DNA from: Methanoregula sp.
GTDB lineage: Archaea > Halobacteriota > Methanomicrobia > Methanomicrobiales > Methanospirillaceae
DNA length: 64,000 bases
Reading direction: 5' to 3'
Assembly (NCBI RefSeq): GCF_028679125.1
Contig: NZ_JAJRCG010000001.1
Coordinates: 62,001-126,000, forward strand
Every line of letters begins with the position of its first letter. Positions within the stretch are counted from its first letter, which is position 1. The notes beneath the pieces are model-generated. The model saw only the letters and a program-made list of their open reading frames with translations, ran no database searches and had not been told where the DNA came from. The position numbers and the translations under genes were made by a program. Shown one piece after another: positions 50,331-59,871 of this stretch.

Positions 50331-51389
50331 ATGAACCATTCTTTCGTAATACGGTTTTCCTTGGTTATGGCCCTGCTGCTTGTCATGGCATTTCCTGCCA
50401 GTGCAGAGTCATCATCCATCTCATCCATCAGCCCGTCCGTAGCATATCTTGGAACATCAACAACAGTCACCATCACCGGTTCTGACTTTAACACGAGCTC
50501 CGTGAAAGTTAAACTCATACGGGATGACGAGTCCAACATCACGGCATCGGTCTCATCCCTGAGCAGCACAACGATCGTCTGCAAGTTCTCGATCTCGTCA
50601 TCAAAAGAGACCGGCAGCTGGGATCTTGTTGTCGTGAACGAGGATGATTCGGAAGTCGTCAAGGTCGACGGATTCAGCCTGAGAAATGCGATCACCCTCT
50701 CCTCCATCTCGCCTGTCACCGGCCAGACCGATAACGAGAGCGTTGAATTTACCCTTACCGGTACCGGATTCTCCGATGTCGAGTCGGTATATCTCTATAA
50801 TTCCGATTACGACAACGTGACTGCGAGTGTCGATGATGTCGATTCCACCGAAGTCACCGGATATTTCGACCTGGATGATATTGACGAAGATACCTACAAG
50901 GTCTGTGTCCTGGATTCCGCTGGAACCCGGAAGTGCGGGCTGTCGTTTGAGGTTACCACGGACCAGCTCGGTACTATCGACATATCCTCATCGCCATCCA
51001 GTGCAGCTGTCTATGTAGATGGCACGTACTATGGAACATCCCCCTGTACAGTTGATGAACTCACCGAGGGCTCCCATAAAGTCCTGATTGAGAAGACCGG
51101 CTATACTGACTGGGGAAAATTTGTCAAGGTAACCTCCGGAGGAACGACAACCGTGGATGCAGATCTCGTTGCGATAACAACCGCACCGACAACCGTGCCG
51201 ACCACGGTTCCGACAACCGTACCCACTACCCAAAAAGCACCCCAGAATACTGGCGCCATGCAACAGCAGCAGACCCCCCCAAGTTCAACACCTGTACCTA
51301 CGACAACAACACAAGAATCGCCCCTTGAAGGTGCGTTTGTGGTGGCTGCAATCGGTATCGGTATCCTGGCGCTCCACCGGAAATACTAA
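50331..51389 (+). CDS. PEGA-domain surface protein 2
   Basis: A 352-residue paralogue of surface protein 1 with the same order: signal peptide (residues 1-24), two IPT/TIG-like domains, PEGA domain (SSPSSAAVYVDGTYYGTSP near residues 222-240), Thr/Pro/Gln-rich stalk, Ser330-Pro331, membrane helix and HRKY end. Its domains are more acidic (many Asp-Asp pairs) than those of copy 1. Likely an S-layer-associated or adhesive protein. Confidence 0.85.
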   Translation: MNHSFVIRFSLVMALLLVMAFPASAESSSISSISPSVAYLGTSTTVTITGSDFNTSSVKVKLIRDDESNITASVSSLSSTTIVCKFSISSSKETGSWDLVVVNEDDSEVVKVDGFSLRNAITLSSISPVTGQTDNESVEFTLTGTGFSDVESVYLYNSDYDNVTASVDDVDSTEVTGYFDLDDIDEDTYKVCVLDSAGTRKCGLSFEVTTDQLGTIDISSSPSSAAVYVDGTYYGTSPCTVDELTEGSHKVLIEKTGYTDWGKFVKVTSGGTTTVDADLVAITTAPTTVPTTVPTTVPTTQKAPQNTGAMQQQQTPPSSTPVPTTTTQESPLEGAFVVAAIGIGILALHRKY

Positions 51390-51731
51390 CTTTTTTAAGA
51401 CGCAGGCATCCTGCTTCATGAAGAAGCGATCGGATGAAACCTGTCACGGTCTGTTATCCCTGCTCAAGGGTTGTATGATGGAAGAGAAACTCTGCCCTGT
51501 GCGTCAGGGAGAATATTTTTGAACTATTCTCCGGTATGACTACACATTATTTATGAGATGTAATCCCGTTCCGGATGATTGCCGGCTCATCCGGACTGGT
51601 AACGGGAAATACCTTGCCCGTCTGGGATAATCGTAATCCGGTTTTCTGATTATTTTAACCCAGGCGATATACACAAAATATATCCTGATTCCATCCATTT
51701 CACGTCGCTTAATATGCGGGATGGAAGACGT
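51390..51731. other. Spacer with strong two-tier hairpin
   Basis: About 340 bp. A 34-codon open frame (51418-51522, three Cys) has no recognisable features. A perfect eight-base-pair hairpin CCGGATGA...TCATCCGG (51571-51594) is nested in an outer pair TCCCGTT...AACGGGA (51564-51570 with 51601-51607). The right end carries the TATA box of PEGA protein 3 (51674-51683). Confidence 0.45.
51564..51607. repeat. Nested inverted repeat
   Basis: The inner stem is eight base pairs with an eight-base loop, and the outer stem is seven base pairs, with six unpaired bases on the 3' side. It could be a terminator stem or a structured RNA. Confidence 0.5.
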
Positions 51732-52685
51732 ATGATAAAAAAATTTCTCGTTTATATCGGCCTGATCATGACCCTTACAGTGGTGCTCCCGGCGTCGGTA
51801 TCCGCGGTGGGAAACATCTCTGTTGCATCATCTCCGGGAGGAGCGGAGATCTACCTGGATGACTCGACTACCGGCCTGTACACGCCCGGGATCATCGAAA
51901 GCGTAACAGCAGGAACGCATACCGTCAAGCTGATGTTGACCGGGTATGAGACCAGTTCGAACACCGCGTACGTCACCGACAACCTGACCTCGACGATAGA
52001 TACTGTGACACTCACCAACCTGACCAGTGAGGTATACTTCTACTCCTATCCCCCCGAGGCAACAGTCTATGTCGACGGGACAAAGAAAGGGTACACGAAC
52101 GATTCGTTCACCATCGGGTATGGATCGCGTGAGATCGTGCTCGTCCTCGACGACTACGAGAACTGGTCCTCGACCCTGCTCGTCAACAGCAGCACGCAGT
52201 CCCTGACTGCTGAGCTGGAGTCCTCGGTGGTCAATGGCAGTATCTACTTCACCTCCTCGCCTTCCAACGCTGAGGTATACATATTCGAGGAATATTACGG
52301 TACAACCCCCCTGACCGTTGATGACCTCGAAGAGGGTTCGTACGATGTTATCATCTACAAGTCAGGGTATGAGAACTGGACCGATGTTGTCTATGTGACG
52401 GCCGGGGAGGAATACGATGAAGATGCAGATCTCGATGCAACGGAGACAACCGCTACCACGGCCGCAACAACCGTGACAACCGTCAGGACCTCGACTCCCG
52501 TCCAGACTATCGCCACGGTTGCTGCCGTGAAAACATATGATCTGACCACAACGAAGGTCAAATCAACGGTAACTGTGCCGACACCGTGGCCGACCGATAC
52601 ACCCACAGCGGCTTCATCCCCCCTCGATCCGCTCCTGATCATTGGTGCGGTGGGTATGGGCTTAGTCGTGATCAAACGGCACTGA
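51732..52685 (+). CDS. PEGA-domain surface protein 3 (three PEGA repeats)
   Basis: A 317-residue exported protein. Signal peptide at residues 1-26, then three PEGA repeats at about residues 28-96, 98-162 and 165-235 (SSPGGAEIYLDD, YPPEATVYVDG and SSPSNAEVYIFEE). A Thr/Val stalk follows, then Ser296-Pro297, a membrane helix and an IKRH end. ATG 51732 gives a proper signal peptide; another ATG lies 18 bp upstream. PEGA domains are thought to mediate surface protein contacts. Confidence 0.85.
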   Translation: MIKKFLVYIGLIMTLTVVLPASVSAVGNISVASSPGGAEIYLDDSTTGLYTPGIIESVTAGTHTVKLMLTGYETSSNTAYVTDNLTSTIDTVTLTNLTSEVYFYSYPPEATVYVDGTKKGYTNDSFTIGYGSREIVLVLDDYENWSSTLLVNSSTQSLTAELESSVVNGSIYFTSSPSNAEVYIFEEYYGTTPLTVDDLEEGSYDVIIYKSGYENWTDVVYVTAGEEYDEDADLDATETTATTAATTVTTVRTSTPVQTIATVAAVKTYDLTTTKVKSTVTVPTPWPTDTPTAASSPLDPLLIIGAVGMGLVVIKRH

Positions 52686-52696
52686 TCCGGGCCTCA

Positions 52697-52714
52697 ATAA
52701 AAAAGAAATTTTTT
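52697..52714. terminator. Bidirectional terminator between PEGA 3 and DUF473
   Basis: An A run followed by a T run (AAAAAAGAAATTTTTT) lies between the convergent stops and can end transcription from both sides. Confidence 0.45.
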
Positions 52715-52728
52715 CCGTGTCTTTTATT

Positions 52729-53130
52729 TCATCCCGCGTGGTAACACGAGGACTTGAGCACTTCGACTTCGGTCGGCTTCATCAGGCTCTCGTGGAACAC
52801 TTCCTTGATCACGGAGGTAGAGCAGAACTTCACCTGCACCCGCGCGGACATGCGCTCCCTCTCCTCGTATGCCATGCCCCCGTGCGAGAACTCCACCACG
52901 CGTTTCATGGAGATGGCAGTGGAGAGAAGGAATACGCAGATCCCGGAATCGCCGGGAGAGAGATCCTCCACATCGATCGATGTCATGAAGATATGCTTGT
53001 CCTCGCCCGGCTCAACCCCGGCAATGGTCACGATGTTATGCGTGCTCTGCAATTCGATCGTTCTCGGCCTGCCGGATCTGAGATCCTTGATGATATCAGG
53101 CGATATGCTGGTTAGTGCGGCGCATCTCAT
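52729..53130 (-). CDS. DUF473 family protein
   Basis: A 133-residue soluble protein matching the DUF473 family of methanogens, with the MRCAALTSISPDII start and the IVTIAGVEPGEDKHIFMTS core. No function is known. It follows the PAC2 gene on the same strand by 6 bp, an arrangement that implies cotranscription. Confidence 0.8.
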   Translation of the reverse strand: MRCAALTSISPDIIKDLRSGRPRTIELQSTHNIVTIAGVEPGEDKHIFMTSIDVEDLSPGDSGICVFLLSTAISMKRVVEFSHGGMAYEERERMSARVQVKFCSTSVIKEVFHESLMKPTEVEVLKSSCYHAG

Positions 53131-53136
53131 GTCAGG

Positions 53137-53943
53137 TCACCCGTACATCGGCAGGTCTTTTTTGGGAGTCGTATCCGCGGACTGCTGCACTTCTTCGGCA
53201 AGTTTTCCCATGGTCTGTTCGATCTCCACGGCCTGTTCGATCAGCGGCTGGATGTCGAGGGCAAGGTTGTACATCTTGTTGAGCACGTCGATTGTGGCAG
53301 CGGCTGCCCGCGGGTCGGGAGCATTGATAGTCTCTCCCAGCAGCCCGATCGCAGGGATGGTGCGGGCCTTACATTCCGTGAGGAGGCTGGACGCGATCCC
53401 CGAGATGCTCCCGATCGGGAGGACGAGCGTATTGTCCTGGATCCGCTGGAGTGCTTCCGGTGTCGTGGCAACGCCAAAGACCCGTTTCTCCGGCTCATTG
53501 GTGACGATACCGGCAATGGTCAGGACTTCCTTAGGCTTGAAGGGTTCCAGCCACCCTATCAGGGCGCTTGCGATCTCGTAGCAGATCGGGGGGGCAATCG
53601 GGATATCGGCAACGATCGCGGTGATGGGAGTATCGCCGATATTTTTAGCGTATATGCGGACAGGATCGTTGATGAGTCCCTTGTTCATCATCGCCAGCGG
53701 CGGGAAGTAGCGGGAGTTCATGGAACCGATCTGCTCAAAATTGAGCTGGTCGACCAGGTACTGGAGGGCGATGGTGCCCACGAGCCCGCTTCCCGGGAAT
53801 CCCAGGAGGACCGCCCCGTTCTCCGAAAGGGGACTGGATATGATATTGAGATCGCGCTTCTGGGTGATCTCCACGAGGTCTTCGTGGACAGAACCCAGTT
53901 TGGTGAGGATCTTTGTACAACACTCAGGAGTCTCTGCCGTCAT
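53137..53943 (-). CDS. PAC2 family protein, copy 2
   Basis: A 268-residue PAC2-family protein. The GAVLLGFPGSGLVGTIALQYLVDQ segment is the family motif (key residues GFPGSGLVG near residue 45), followed by YFPPLAMMNKG and the ALIGWLEPF...TIAGI region. It diverges strongly from copy 1 at 19175. The start at 53943 was chosen because the upstream frame runs through the divergent DUF5611 gene. Only 34 bp separates the two starts. Confidence 0.88.
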   Translation of the reverse strand: MTAETPECCTKILTKLGSVHEDLVEITQKRDLNIISSPLSENGAVLLGFPGSGLVGTIALQYLVDQLNFEQIGSMNSRYFPPLAMMNKGLINDPVRIYAKNIGDTPITAIVADIPIAPPICYEIASALIGWLEPFKPKEVLTIAGIVTNEPEKRVFGVATTPEALQRIQDNTLVLPIGSISGIASSLLTECKARTIPAIGLLGETINAPDPRAAAATIDVLNKMYNLALDIQPLIEQAVEIEQTMGKLAEEVQQSADTTPKKDLPMYG

Positions 53944-53977
53944 TAGATTAACATACACAAAAGTACTAAAAAAGTGT

Positions 53978-54289
53978 ATGCAAGAGTATCCTATAAAACG
54001 CGGGTTGACAAAAGATCTTGAGTCCCTGGCTGCCGCGGAACTGAAAGCCTGTTTCGGCATTGAACCCCAGAAGACCGACAAGGGTTTCCGGGTCGTGTTC
54101 GGTGCGCTGAAGCGACTGGATGTGTTCATAGGGGCCGGAGGGAAGTCCGTCATCATCGATACGGAATCGGACATCAGTGCAAGCGATGAGGTTATCATCG
54201 ACACCAACAAGCGGTTCCGGAAATTTCTCGATGGGGTGACCGGGTTCTCCACCAAGGAACGGGTCAAGCGGGCCAAGAGCGTGGAATAA
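53978..54289 (+). CDS. DUF5611 family protein
   Basis: A 103-residue soluble protein with the pattern MQEYPIKRGLTKDLESLAA, then GAGGKSVIIDTESD and TNKRFRKFLDGVTGF. It matches the methanogen family DUF5611 as I remember it. Function unknown. It is divergent from PAC2 copy 2 over a 34-bp AT-rich spacer, so the two promoters overlap. Confidence 0.75.
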   Translation: MQEYPIKRGLTKDLESLAAAELKACFGIEPQKTDKGFRVVFGALKRLDVFIGAGGKSVIIDTESDISASDEVIIDTNKRFRKFLDGVTGFSTKERVKRAKSVE

Positions 54290-54324
54290 AGACTCCCTGG
54301 TTCTCTACACCCCGGCGTCATCCG

Positions 54325-54627
54325 GTGGGGCGGTACTGCCGGGAATTAAATCCTTTTCCCGGCGTGGTATGCCCCACATTTCCCCCCTTTGTGGTGACCG
54401 TTCTGTCCGTGTATCGGATCCCGGTCCGTTCCGGGGCCGGCTATGGCGTCAGCACGGTGGTTCATGGTTGTGAATTTTTGGCCGTCCAGACCACGGTTCA
54501 TGATCTTTTTTTACTGGTCATCGGTATCCTCGTGATTGCAGCCATACGGTTCCGTCGTTACCGCTCGCGCGTTACCCTTGAGGAAGGCTCATTAATTCCG
54601 GTGGTGAACCGGAGGGTACGTGATTGA
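54325..54627 (+). CDS. Possible small membrane protein (doubtful)
   Basis: A 100-codon open frame whose C-terminal half holds one hydrophobic helix (FLLVIGILVIAAIRF) followed by Arg-rich sequence. It ends 2 bp before the ATG of the zinc-ribbon gene, which hints at coupling. The start is uncertain (GTG near 54388 is possible) and no family is recognised. Confidence 0.3.
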   Translation: MGRYCRELNPFPGVVCPTFPPFVVTVLSVYRIPVRSGAGYGVSTVVHGCEFLAVQTTVHDLFLLVIGILVIAAIRFRRYRSRVTLEEGSLIPVVNRRVRD

Positions 54628-54629
54628 TC

Positions 54630-55391
54630 ATGCCGTTCTGTCCTGAATGCGGGAAAAGCGTAGCACCCAATGCAAAATTCTGCAGGAACTGCGGGGCATC
54701 ATTATCGGAAGAAGCCTCCCCAGTACCTGCACCAGCGGCTGTTTCATCGGCAAGCACCCCAATTGTTCCGGCCTGCAGTACTCACATGAGCCCGGATGAG
54801 AAGACCAGCGGGAATTGCGATGTATTGGCATCCGGTACATCCCCTGCCCCCGCAGATCCGGCCGCTGCCCCGGGTAGCGAAGAGGTTATCGGGGTAATTG
54901 CCAATGCCCGCAAGATGAAGATGCTGGGAATGTCGTATGATACGTACAACATCGTCATCACGAACCGGCGCATGATCCTCTCCCGGCTCACCCAGGCGAT
55001 GCTGAATGCAGCCATTGCCGAAGCACAGGCAAAGGCCAAAGCCGAAGGCAAGGGCTTCTTCGGTATCATGGGCGACCAGATGGCAGCCCAGTTCCAGTAC
55101 GCACGGCGGTATGAGTCCATGGCACCTGATGCAGTCTTAAAAGAGACGCCCGGCAATACCGCTATTGAAAACGCAGCAGTTTCCGCGATTGATTTGCGCC
55201 TGTTATCGGATGATACCAACGCGGCTTACAGCGAATTCGCCATGACTATCAAATCCAGCGCCGGCAAGGCCGAATACCGTATCGGAGAAGATGACCGGTT
55301 TGTCACTATCCTGAAATCAGCCTACGGGGACCGGGTCCACATGCCCTTCGGGTATTTCCGGGCCGGTGGCGTGAAAATAAAATTTTTCTGA
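54630..55391 (+). CDS. Zinc-ribbon protein with C-terminal PH-like domain
   Basis: A 253-residue protein. An N-terminal zinc ribbon (CPECGKSV...CRNCGASL, residues 4-25) is followed by a Pro/Ala-rich linker to about residue 85. A globular domain (about residues 88-253) begins with GVIANARKMKMLGMSYDTYN and VITNRRMILSR, a pattern seen in bacterial PH-like domains. ATG 54630 is used; a TTG two codons upstream is in frame. Function unknown. Confidence 0.7.
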   Translation: MPFCPECGKSVAPNAKFCRNCGASLSEEASPVPAPAAVSSASTPIVPACSTHMSPDEKTSGNCDVLASGTSPAPADPAAAPGSEEVIGVIANARKMKMLGMSYDTYNIVITNRRMILSRLTQAMLNAAIAEAQAKAKAEGKGFFGIMGDQMAAQFQYARRYESMAPDAVLKETPGNTAIENAAVSAIDLRLLSDDTNAAYSEFAMTIKSSAGKAEYRIGEDDRFVTILKSAYGDRVHMPFGYFRAGGVKIKFF

Positions 55392-55435
55392 TCTTTTTTT
55401 AAAGCAGGGAACCGCTGGTGTTTCCTTGTTCACCG

Positions 55436-55504
55436 GTTACAACACGGGTGGGATTCGATCTCACCTTTTGGAATCCACCATAGTATCATTACATTACCGG
55501 CAGA
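55436..55504 (-). pseudogene. Degenerate tRNA-Gly(TCC)-like sequence
   Basis: On the minus strand the segment reads like a damaged tRNA-Gly. It has a D-arm-like ATGTAATGATACTAT, an anticodon-loop-like ATTCCAA (anticodon TCC) and a T-arm-like GTGAG-ATCGAAT-CCCAC. The 3' half of the anticodon stem does not pair, T54 is replaced by A and the acceptor ends do not match. It is therefore probably a remnant and not a working tRNA. Confidence 0.4.
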
Positions 55505-55644
55505 CCAACGAAATACCGGGTCACCTCAGCCCCCGATAAGAACGTGTGACACAGGAAATGAAGATCCCTGAGATCTTTACTGCGCCGTGTAGCCGGAGCG
55601 GATCGTCAAGGATCCTGACAGAACCTGAGATGAATACCTGCCAT

Positions 55645-56913
55645 TTACTGCCGGTATCGTTTTACCAGGGAGAACGCACCGGCCACGGCCGGAAGAACGA
55701 TCCATACACCAACAGGTGATTGTTTTGTTGCAGCCGGTGTCGCAGTTGTCGTCTCCAATACGGTACCAGTAACAACCGGGACCAGAGTTGCAACTGTTGT
55801 TACCGTGGTCTTAGGCACCGGGTTGAGCGATGCGGCCACAAATATCGTATCGGAATCGGCATCAGAACCGCTGACCCCGGTGAGGGTGAGCCCGTACAGG
55901 TAATACTGGTCCGCAACAGCGATCCGCGATCCGTCCCTGCTGACTGCCAGTGTCCGTGGCTGAATGCGGCTGTCGAACGACCGCTTGGTCAGGAGATTAC
56001 CGTTGTGATCGAAGACAAAGAGGGTACCGTCATTTGCGCCAGCGGCAACAACCGCACCGTTTCTCGAAGTGGCCACCGCGTTTGCCCACTGTCCGGTCGA
56101 GTACGTCCAGTGGGTCTTGCCGTACCGGTCAAGGCCGCGGACGGCATTGTCCTGGCTCCCGACAACGATGAGCGAGCAGTCCTCACTACAGGCCAGATCA
56201 TTGATGGTATCCTTGGTTACCTCGGCCTGCCAGTTCAGCAGGCCTTTCCGGGTATGCGAGGAGACCCGGGAACCCCCGGCCGTGATGATGGTAGATCCGT
56301 CATCTGCAATCTGGATATAATCGTCGAGGCTTCCTGCACGGGGGTCGGTCCAGACCGGCTCAAGGTCGGGCGCGAAGAAGCGTATTCCAGCATCCGTGGT
56401 AACAACCACCAGGTCGCCCGAGGGGGCGATGGCCATCTTTTTTACTATATCGGTCTTGTTCCTGCCATAGAAGTCACCGTTGGTGGCCCACGAGTTGTAG
56501 TTGCCCTTGTCGTCAGCGGATATGACAAAGGAACCATTTTTCGATACGGCAACGGCCTTGATCTGCCCATCCATGTTCCGCGACCAGATCTGCGAGCCGC
56601 TGGTGTTCAGCAGGGTGATCGTGCTGCCCGAACTCGAGACAATGTACTGGCCATCGGCGCTCATGGCAGCAATGAACCCGACCTGCCCGCCCCAGTGTGC
56701 ATCCCCCTCCCAGTTCCGGACCAGCAGCTGGCTGCCCCCGGAAAAGACTTTCGATGCATCCGGTGTTATCGTGACCCCGGAGAAAACATTGTCTGCGAGG
56801 ATCGGGGATTGTTTCCAGTCGATCCCGAGACTTGTTGCGGCCGCGGTGCCAACGAGGCATGCGGAGAGAAGGAGAACTACTGCCAGATACCTGTTCAGGA
56901 AGCCGGTGCGCAT
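55645..56913 (-). CDS. Beta-propeller (PQQ/WD-like) surface protein
   Basis: A 422-residue exported protein. Signal peptide at residues 1-26, then about seven blade-like repeats of the style V-[AS]-x-[ND]-G-x-x-[VI]-[VI]-x-[AG], for example AVSKNGSFVISADDKG and AVSRDGSRIAVADQ. A Thr/Val stalk follows, then Ser-Pro-Val 24 residues before the end, a hydrophobic helix and the basic end KRYRQ. The ATG at 56913 gives the best signal peptide; an earlier ATG adds nine residues. It shares the C-terminal signal pattern of the PEGA proteins. Confidence 0.8.
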   Translation of the reverse strand: MRTGFLNRYLAVVLLLSACLVGTAAATSLGIDWKQSPILADNVFSGVTITPDASKVFSGGSQLLVRNWEGDAHWGGQVGFIAAMSADGQYIVSSSGSTITLLNTSGSQIWSRNMDGQIKAVAVSKNGSFVISADDKGNYNSWATNGDFYGRNKTDIVKKMAIAPSGDLVVVTTDAGIRFFAPDLEPVWTDPRAGSLDDYIQIADDGSTIITAGGSRVSSHTRKGLLNWQAEVTKDTINDLACSEDCSLIVVGSQDNAVRGLDRYGKTHWTYSTGQWANAVATSRNGAVVAAGANDGTLFVFDHNGNLLTKRSFDSRIQPRTLAVSRDGSRIAVADQYYLYGLTLTGVSGSDADSDTIFVAASLNPVPKTTVTTVATLVPVVTGTVLETTTATPAATKQSPVGVWIVLPAVAGAFSLVKRYRQ

Positions 56914-57060
56914 GGAATATCCATGAATCGTATCATGCACCGGGTTATCTTATTTGTGGAACCTCGCGGTTATACGCATGGAAGATCCGCTGGATATTCC
57001 GGTCTGATGCACGGGAAAATGGTCAGGAAAACCGGCTAATTGAAAAAAAGGGATGTCTGA

Positions 57061-59853
57061 TTATTCAATAATAATCGCCGGCTTGAACGGCAGTGCGGTC
57101 AGTGCCTTGACCAGGCCGCTTCCTTCCGCCTCAACGATGTGGACCGGCACGCCGAATTCCTGTTCGAGGAATGCCTTGGCGGAGTCGAAGACTGCCTTCT
57201 CGTTGATAGGTTCGCGTGCGAGCGGCTCGACCACGTACGGGGGCAGGCGGTGGATGAGGGTCGTGCACTGCTTGGCTGCATCGGTTGCTTCCTTGCCGCG
57301 CTTCCGCATGTTCTCGTCCTTCATGATCTCCTTGATCACGCTGTTCCTGTCGCTCGCTGTTGCGATCATGCGGAAGATATCGTGCTTCCATGCAGGGGCA
57401 AGGGCGATGGTGATCGACTTGGGCGTGATCTGGATCAGCTTCCGGATCGACTCGATATCCTCGACCGTCCGGGCAAGGAGTTCTTCGGCCAGCTCGATCT
57501 TCTCGTTGACCAGCTTCTTGTCCGCAACCGGCCACGGGGCGAACGAGATGAGTCCTTCTCCTGCCATCTCTTTCCAGAGGTGTTCGCCCGTGAACGGGAT
57601 GAACGGGGCAAGGAGCCGGGTCCAGACCGAGCAGAGGGTGTGGAGATCCCTGCTGCCATCGCAATCCTTCGGCATGCGCCGGCGGTACCACTTCAGGTCG
57701 GTCTCGATCCCGAAGTATGCCTCCTGCAGGGCCTGTCGGGTCTGGAAGTTGTCCAGCGCCTCGGTGGTCCTGGCAATATGCTCCTGGAGCCGGCTCATGA
57801 GCCAGCGGTCGATGTCGTGCGGTTCGCCGCTCGCGTCCTTTATCTCCATCACGGTGTTGTAGAACCGCTCGATCTGCTTTTTCGTTGAGAGGACGAGCTC
57901 GTTCCTCCAGTCAAAGTCCTGCCATGGCTCGGCGCTGCCCATCAGGAACATACGGACGGTGTCGCCGCCGAACTCGCTGACCGCGTCTTCGAGCAGGAAA
58001 ACATTGCCCTTGGACGAGGACATCTTGGCGCCGTTCAACAGGCCCATGCCGAAAACGACCATGCCCTTGGGGAGGAATTTTTTCTGTCCTTCAAAGACCG
58101 TGCAGTGGTGGAAGATCTGGAAGGTCAGGTGGTTGGAGATGAGATCCTTTGCCGAGAACCGGAAGTCGTACGGGTACCAGTACAGGAACTCCTCCCGCAT
58201 GGCGTCGAGTTTCTTCTTCTGGGGGAGATCGTCTGACTTCTTCCCGAGGAAGATGTAGTCGAAGACCTCGGGGGTGAGGAGCTTGGGGTCTATCTCACGG
58301 ATCTTATGGGCGATGGTGTAATACGCCATGTAGACCGTGGAGTCCGAGAGCGGCTCGATCAGCTGCTGCTTGTCCCACGGGAAGCGGGTACCGAGGCCGA
58401 CACGGCGGGTGCAGGCCCAGTCCTTGAGCCAGTCGACCGTGCGGTCGAACTCGACCCGGACTTCGGGGGGCACGAGTGCCATGTCCTTTAAGTGGTCCGA
58501 GACTTCCTGCTTCCACGCGGGGTCGCTGTACTTCAGGAACCACTGGTCATGGAGGATCTTGACCTTGACCCGGTTGCCGCACCGGCAGATGACGGGGCGC
58601 TGGTCGAACTCGTACATGACGACCGAGTCGTACTTTTCGGTCATGAGTTCGGCAACTTCGTCGCGGGCGATCTTCACGGGCTTGCCGCCGTACTGTGCGA
58701 AGAGCTTGCCTTTCGAGAACTCCGCGGAGTAGATCTCCTGCGTGAGGGCATCCATCCGGCTGTCCATCTGGTTTGCGATTGCAGCCTTCTCGACTGCGAA
58801 CTGGGCCGGGACTTCGCCGTATCCCTCGACCTTGATGAGCGGGATCGGCTTGATGGTCGTGTACTTCCCTGCCTGCTGGAGGTCGCGGAGGGCAATGTAA
58901 TCGAACGGGGCGTGGGCGGGGACGCTCATCACCATGCCGCTTGCCATGTCGGGGTCCACGAACTCCGCGGGGAGGATCGGGACCTCGCCGCAGAGCGGGT
59001 GGCTGACCTTCTTATCAACAAGGTCGCTTCCCTTGATCTCTTCCCTGATCTCGACCGTGTGGTCCTGGAGGACGAGTTTCTCGGCCGCCTCTTTCGAGAT
59101 GATCCAGGCCCTGCCGTCCACGAGCGCCTTGACGTAGGTGACCGTCGGGTTGGCCCAGAGGTTCGTAACCCCGTGGATGGTCTCGGGCCGGAGGGTTGCG
59201 CAGGGGATGAACGCGTCGCCGAACCGGAACATGACGAGCGTGAACTTGATCACTTCGGCCTTGTCGCCTTCAAGGAGATCGTGGTCGCCGACCGGGTTGT
59301 CGTCTACCGTGCAGTACCGCACCGGGTGGACACCCTTGATCACGTGCCCTGCCTCGTACAGGTGCTTCCACTGCCATTCGATGAACTTCGAATAGGTCGG
59401 GTCGACGGTGATGAACCGGCGGCGCCAGTCAATGGAGAGACCGCAGGCGGTCATGACCCGCTGGTACTCGTTGGCAAAGTGCTTGACAATCGTCAGCGGG
59501 TCGGTGAACTCGTCGAGAACATTCTGCGGAACGCGGTAGAGATCGCGGTACAGCCGGATCGTCTTCTCGTCCTTGTTGGCGATCCGTTTCGAGATACCGA
59601 CTACGGGTGCCCCGGTGACGTGGAACGCCATCGGGAAGAGCACCTGTTTTCCCTTCATCCGCTGGTACCGTGCAACAACGTCCGGCACAATGTAGGTCCT
59701 GCCGTGCCCGACGTGCATGGCGCCGCTCGGGTACGGGAAGGCAACGTTCAGGTAATACTTTTCGAGTTTCGAGGGGTTGGACTCAAAAGAATGTGTCCAC
59801 TTCTCGTGCGCTTCTTCTTCGAATGCAGATAGATCGAACTGGCTCACAGACAT
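57061..59853 (-). CDS. leuS: Leucyl-tRNA synthetase
   Basis: A 930-residue class I synthetase that charges tRNA-Leu. The HIGH-type motif is HVGHGRTY near residues 46-53, a CP1 editing domain lies in between, and KMSSSKGN appears near residue 608. Length and the C-terminal extension match archaeal LeuRS. Monocistronic, 18 bp downstream of the PIN-ATPase gene on the same strand, so possibly cotranscribed. Confidence 0.97.
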   Translation of the reverse strand: MSVSQFDLSAFEEEAHEKWTHSFESNPSKLEKYYLNVAFPYPSGAMHVGHGRTYIVPDVVARYQRMKGKQVLFPMAFHVTGAPVVGISKRIANKDEKTIRLYRDLYRVPQNVLDEFTDPLTIVKHFANEYQRVMTACGLSIDWRRRFITVDPTYSKFIEWQWKHLYEAGHVIKGVHPVRYCTVDDNPVGDHDLLEGDKAEVIKFTLVMFRFGDAFIPCATLRPETIHGVTNLWANPTVTYVKALVDGRAWIISKEAAEKLVLQDHTVEIREEIKGSDLVDKKVSHPLCGEVPILPAEFVDPDMASGMVMSVPAHAPFDYIALRDLQQAGKYTTIKPIPLIKVEGYGEVPAQFAVEKAAIANQMDSRMDALTQEIYSAEFSKGKLFAQYGGKPVKIARDEVAELMTEKYDSVVMYEFDQRPVICRCGNRVKVKILHDQWFLKYSDPAWKQEVSDHLKDMALVPPEVRVEFDRTVDWLKDWACTRRVGLGTRFPWDKQQLIEPLSDSTVYMAYYTIAHKIREIDPKLLTPEVFDYIFLGKKSDDLPQKKKLDAMREEFLYWYPYDFRFSAKDLISNHLTFQIFHHCTVFEGQKKFLPKGMVVFGMGLLNGAKMSSSKGNVFLLEDAVSEFGGDTVRMFLMGSAEPWQDFDWRNELVLSTKKQIERFYNTVMEIKDASGEPHDIDRWLMSRLQEHIARTTEALDNFQTRQALQEAYFGIETDLKWYRRRMPKDCDGSRDLHTLCSVWTRLLAPFIPFTGEHLWKEMAGEGLISFAPWPVADKKLVNEKIELAEELLARTVEDIESIRKLIQITPKSITIALAPAWKHDIFRMIATASDRNSVIKEIMKDENMRKRGKEATDAAKQCTTLIHRLPPYVVEPLAREPINEKAVFDSAKAFLEQEFGVPVHIVEAEGSGLVKALTALPFKPAIIIE

Positions 59854-59871
59854 GCACCATCCACGAAAAAA

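Noticed and set aside
53944-54321. Upstream extension of PAC2 copy 2
   Set aside because: It overlaps the whole DUF5611 gene on the other strand, which has a family pattern and its own start.
56339-56354. Another GGGGGTCGG motif like the 20.5 kb elements
   Set aside because: It lies inside the beta-propeller coding sequence and lacks the flanking bases shared by the three intergenic copies.
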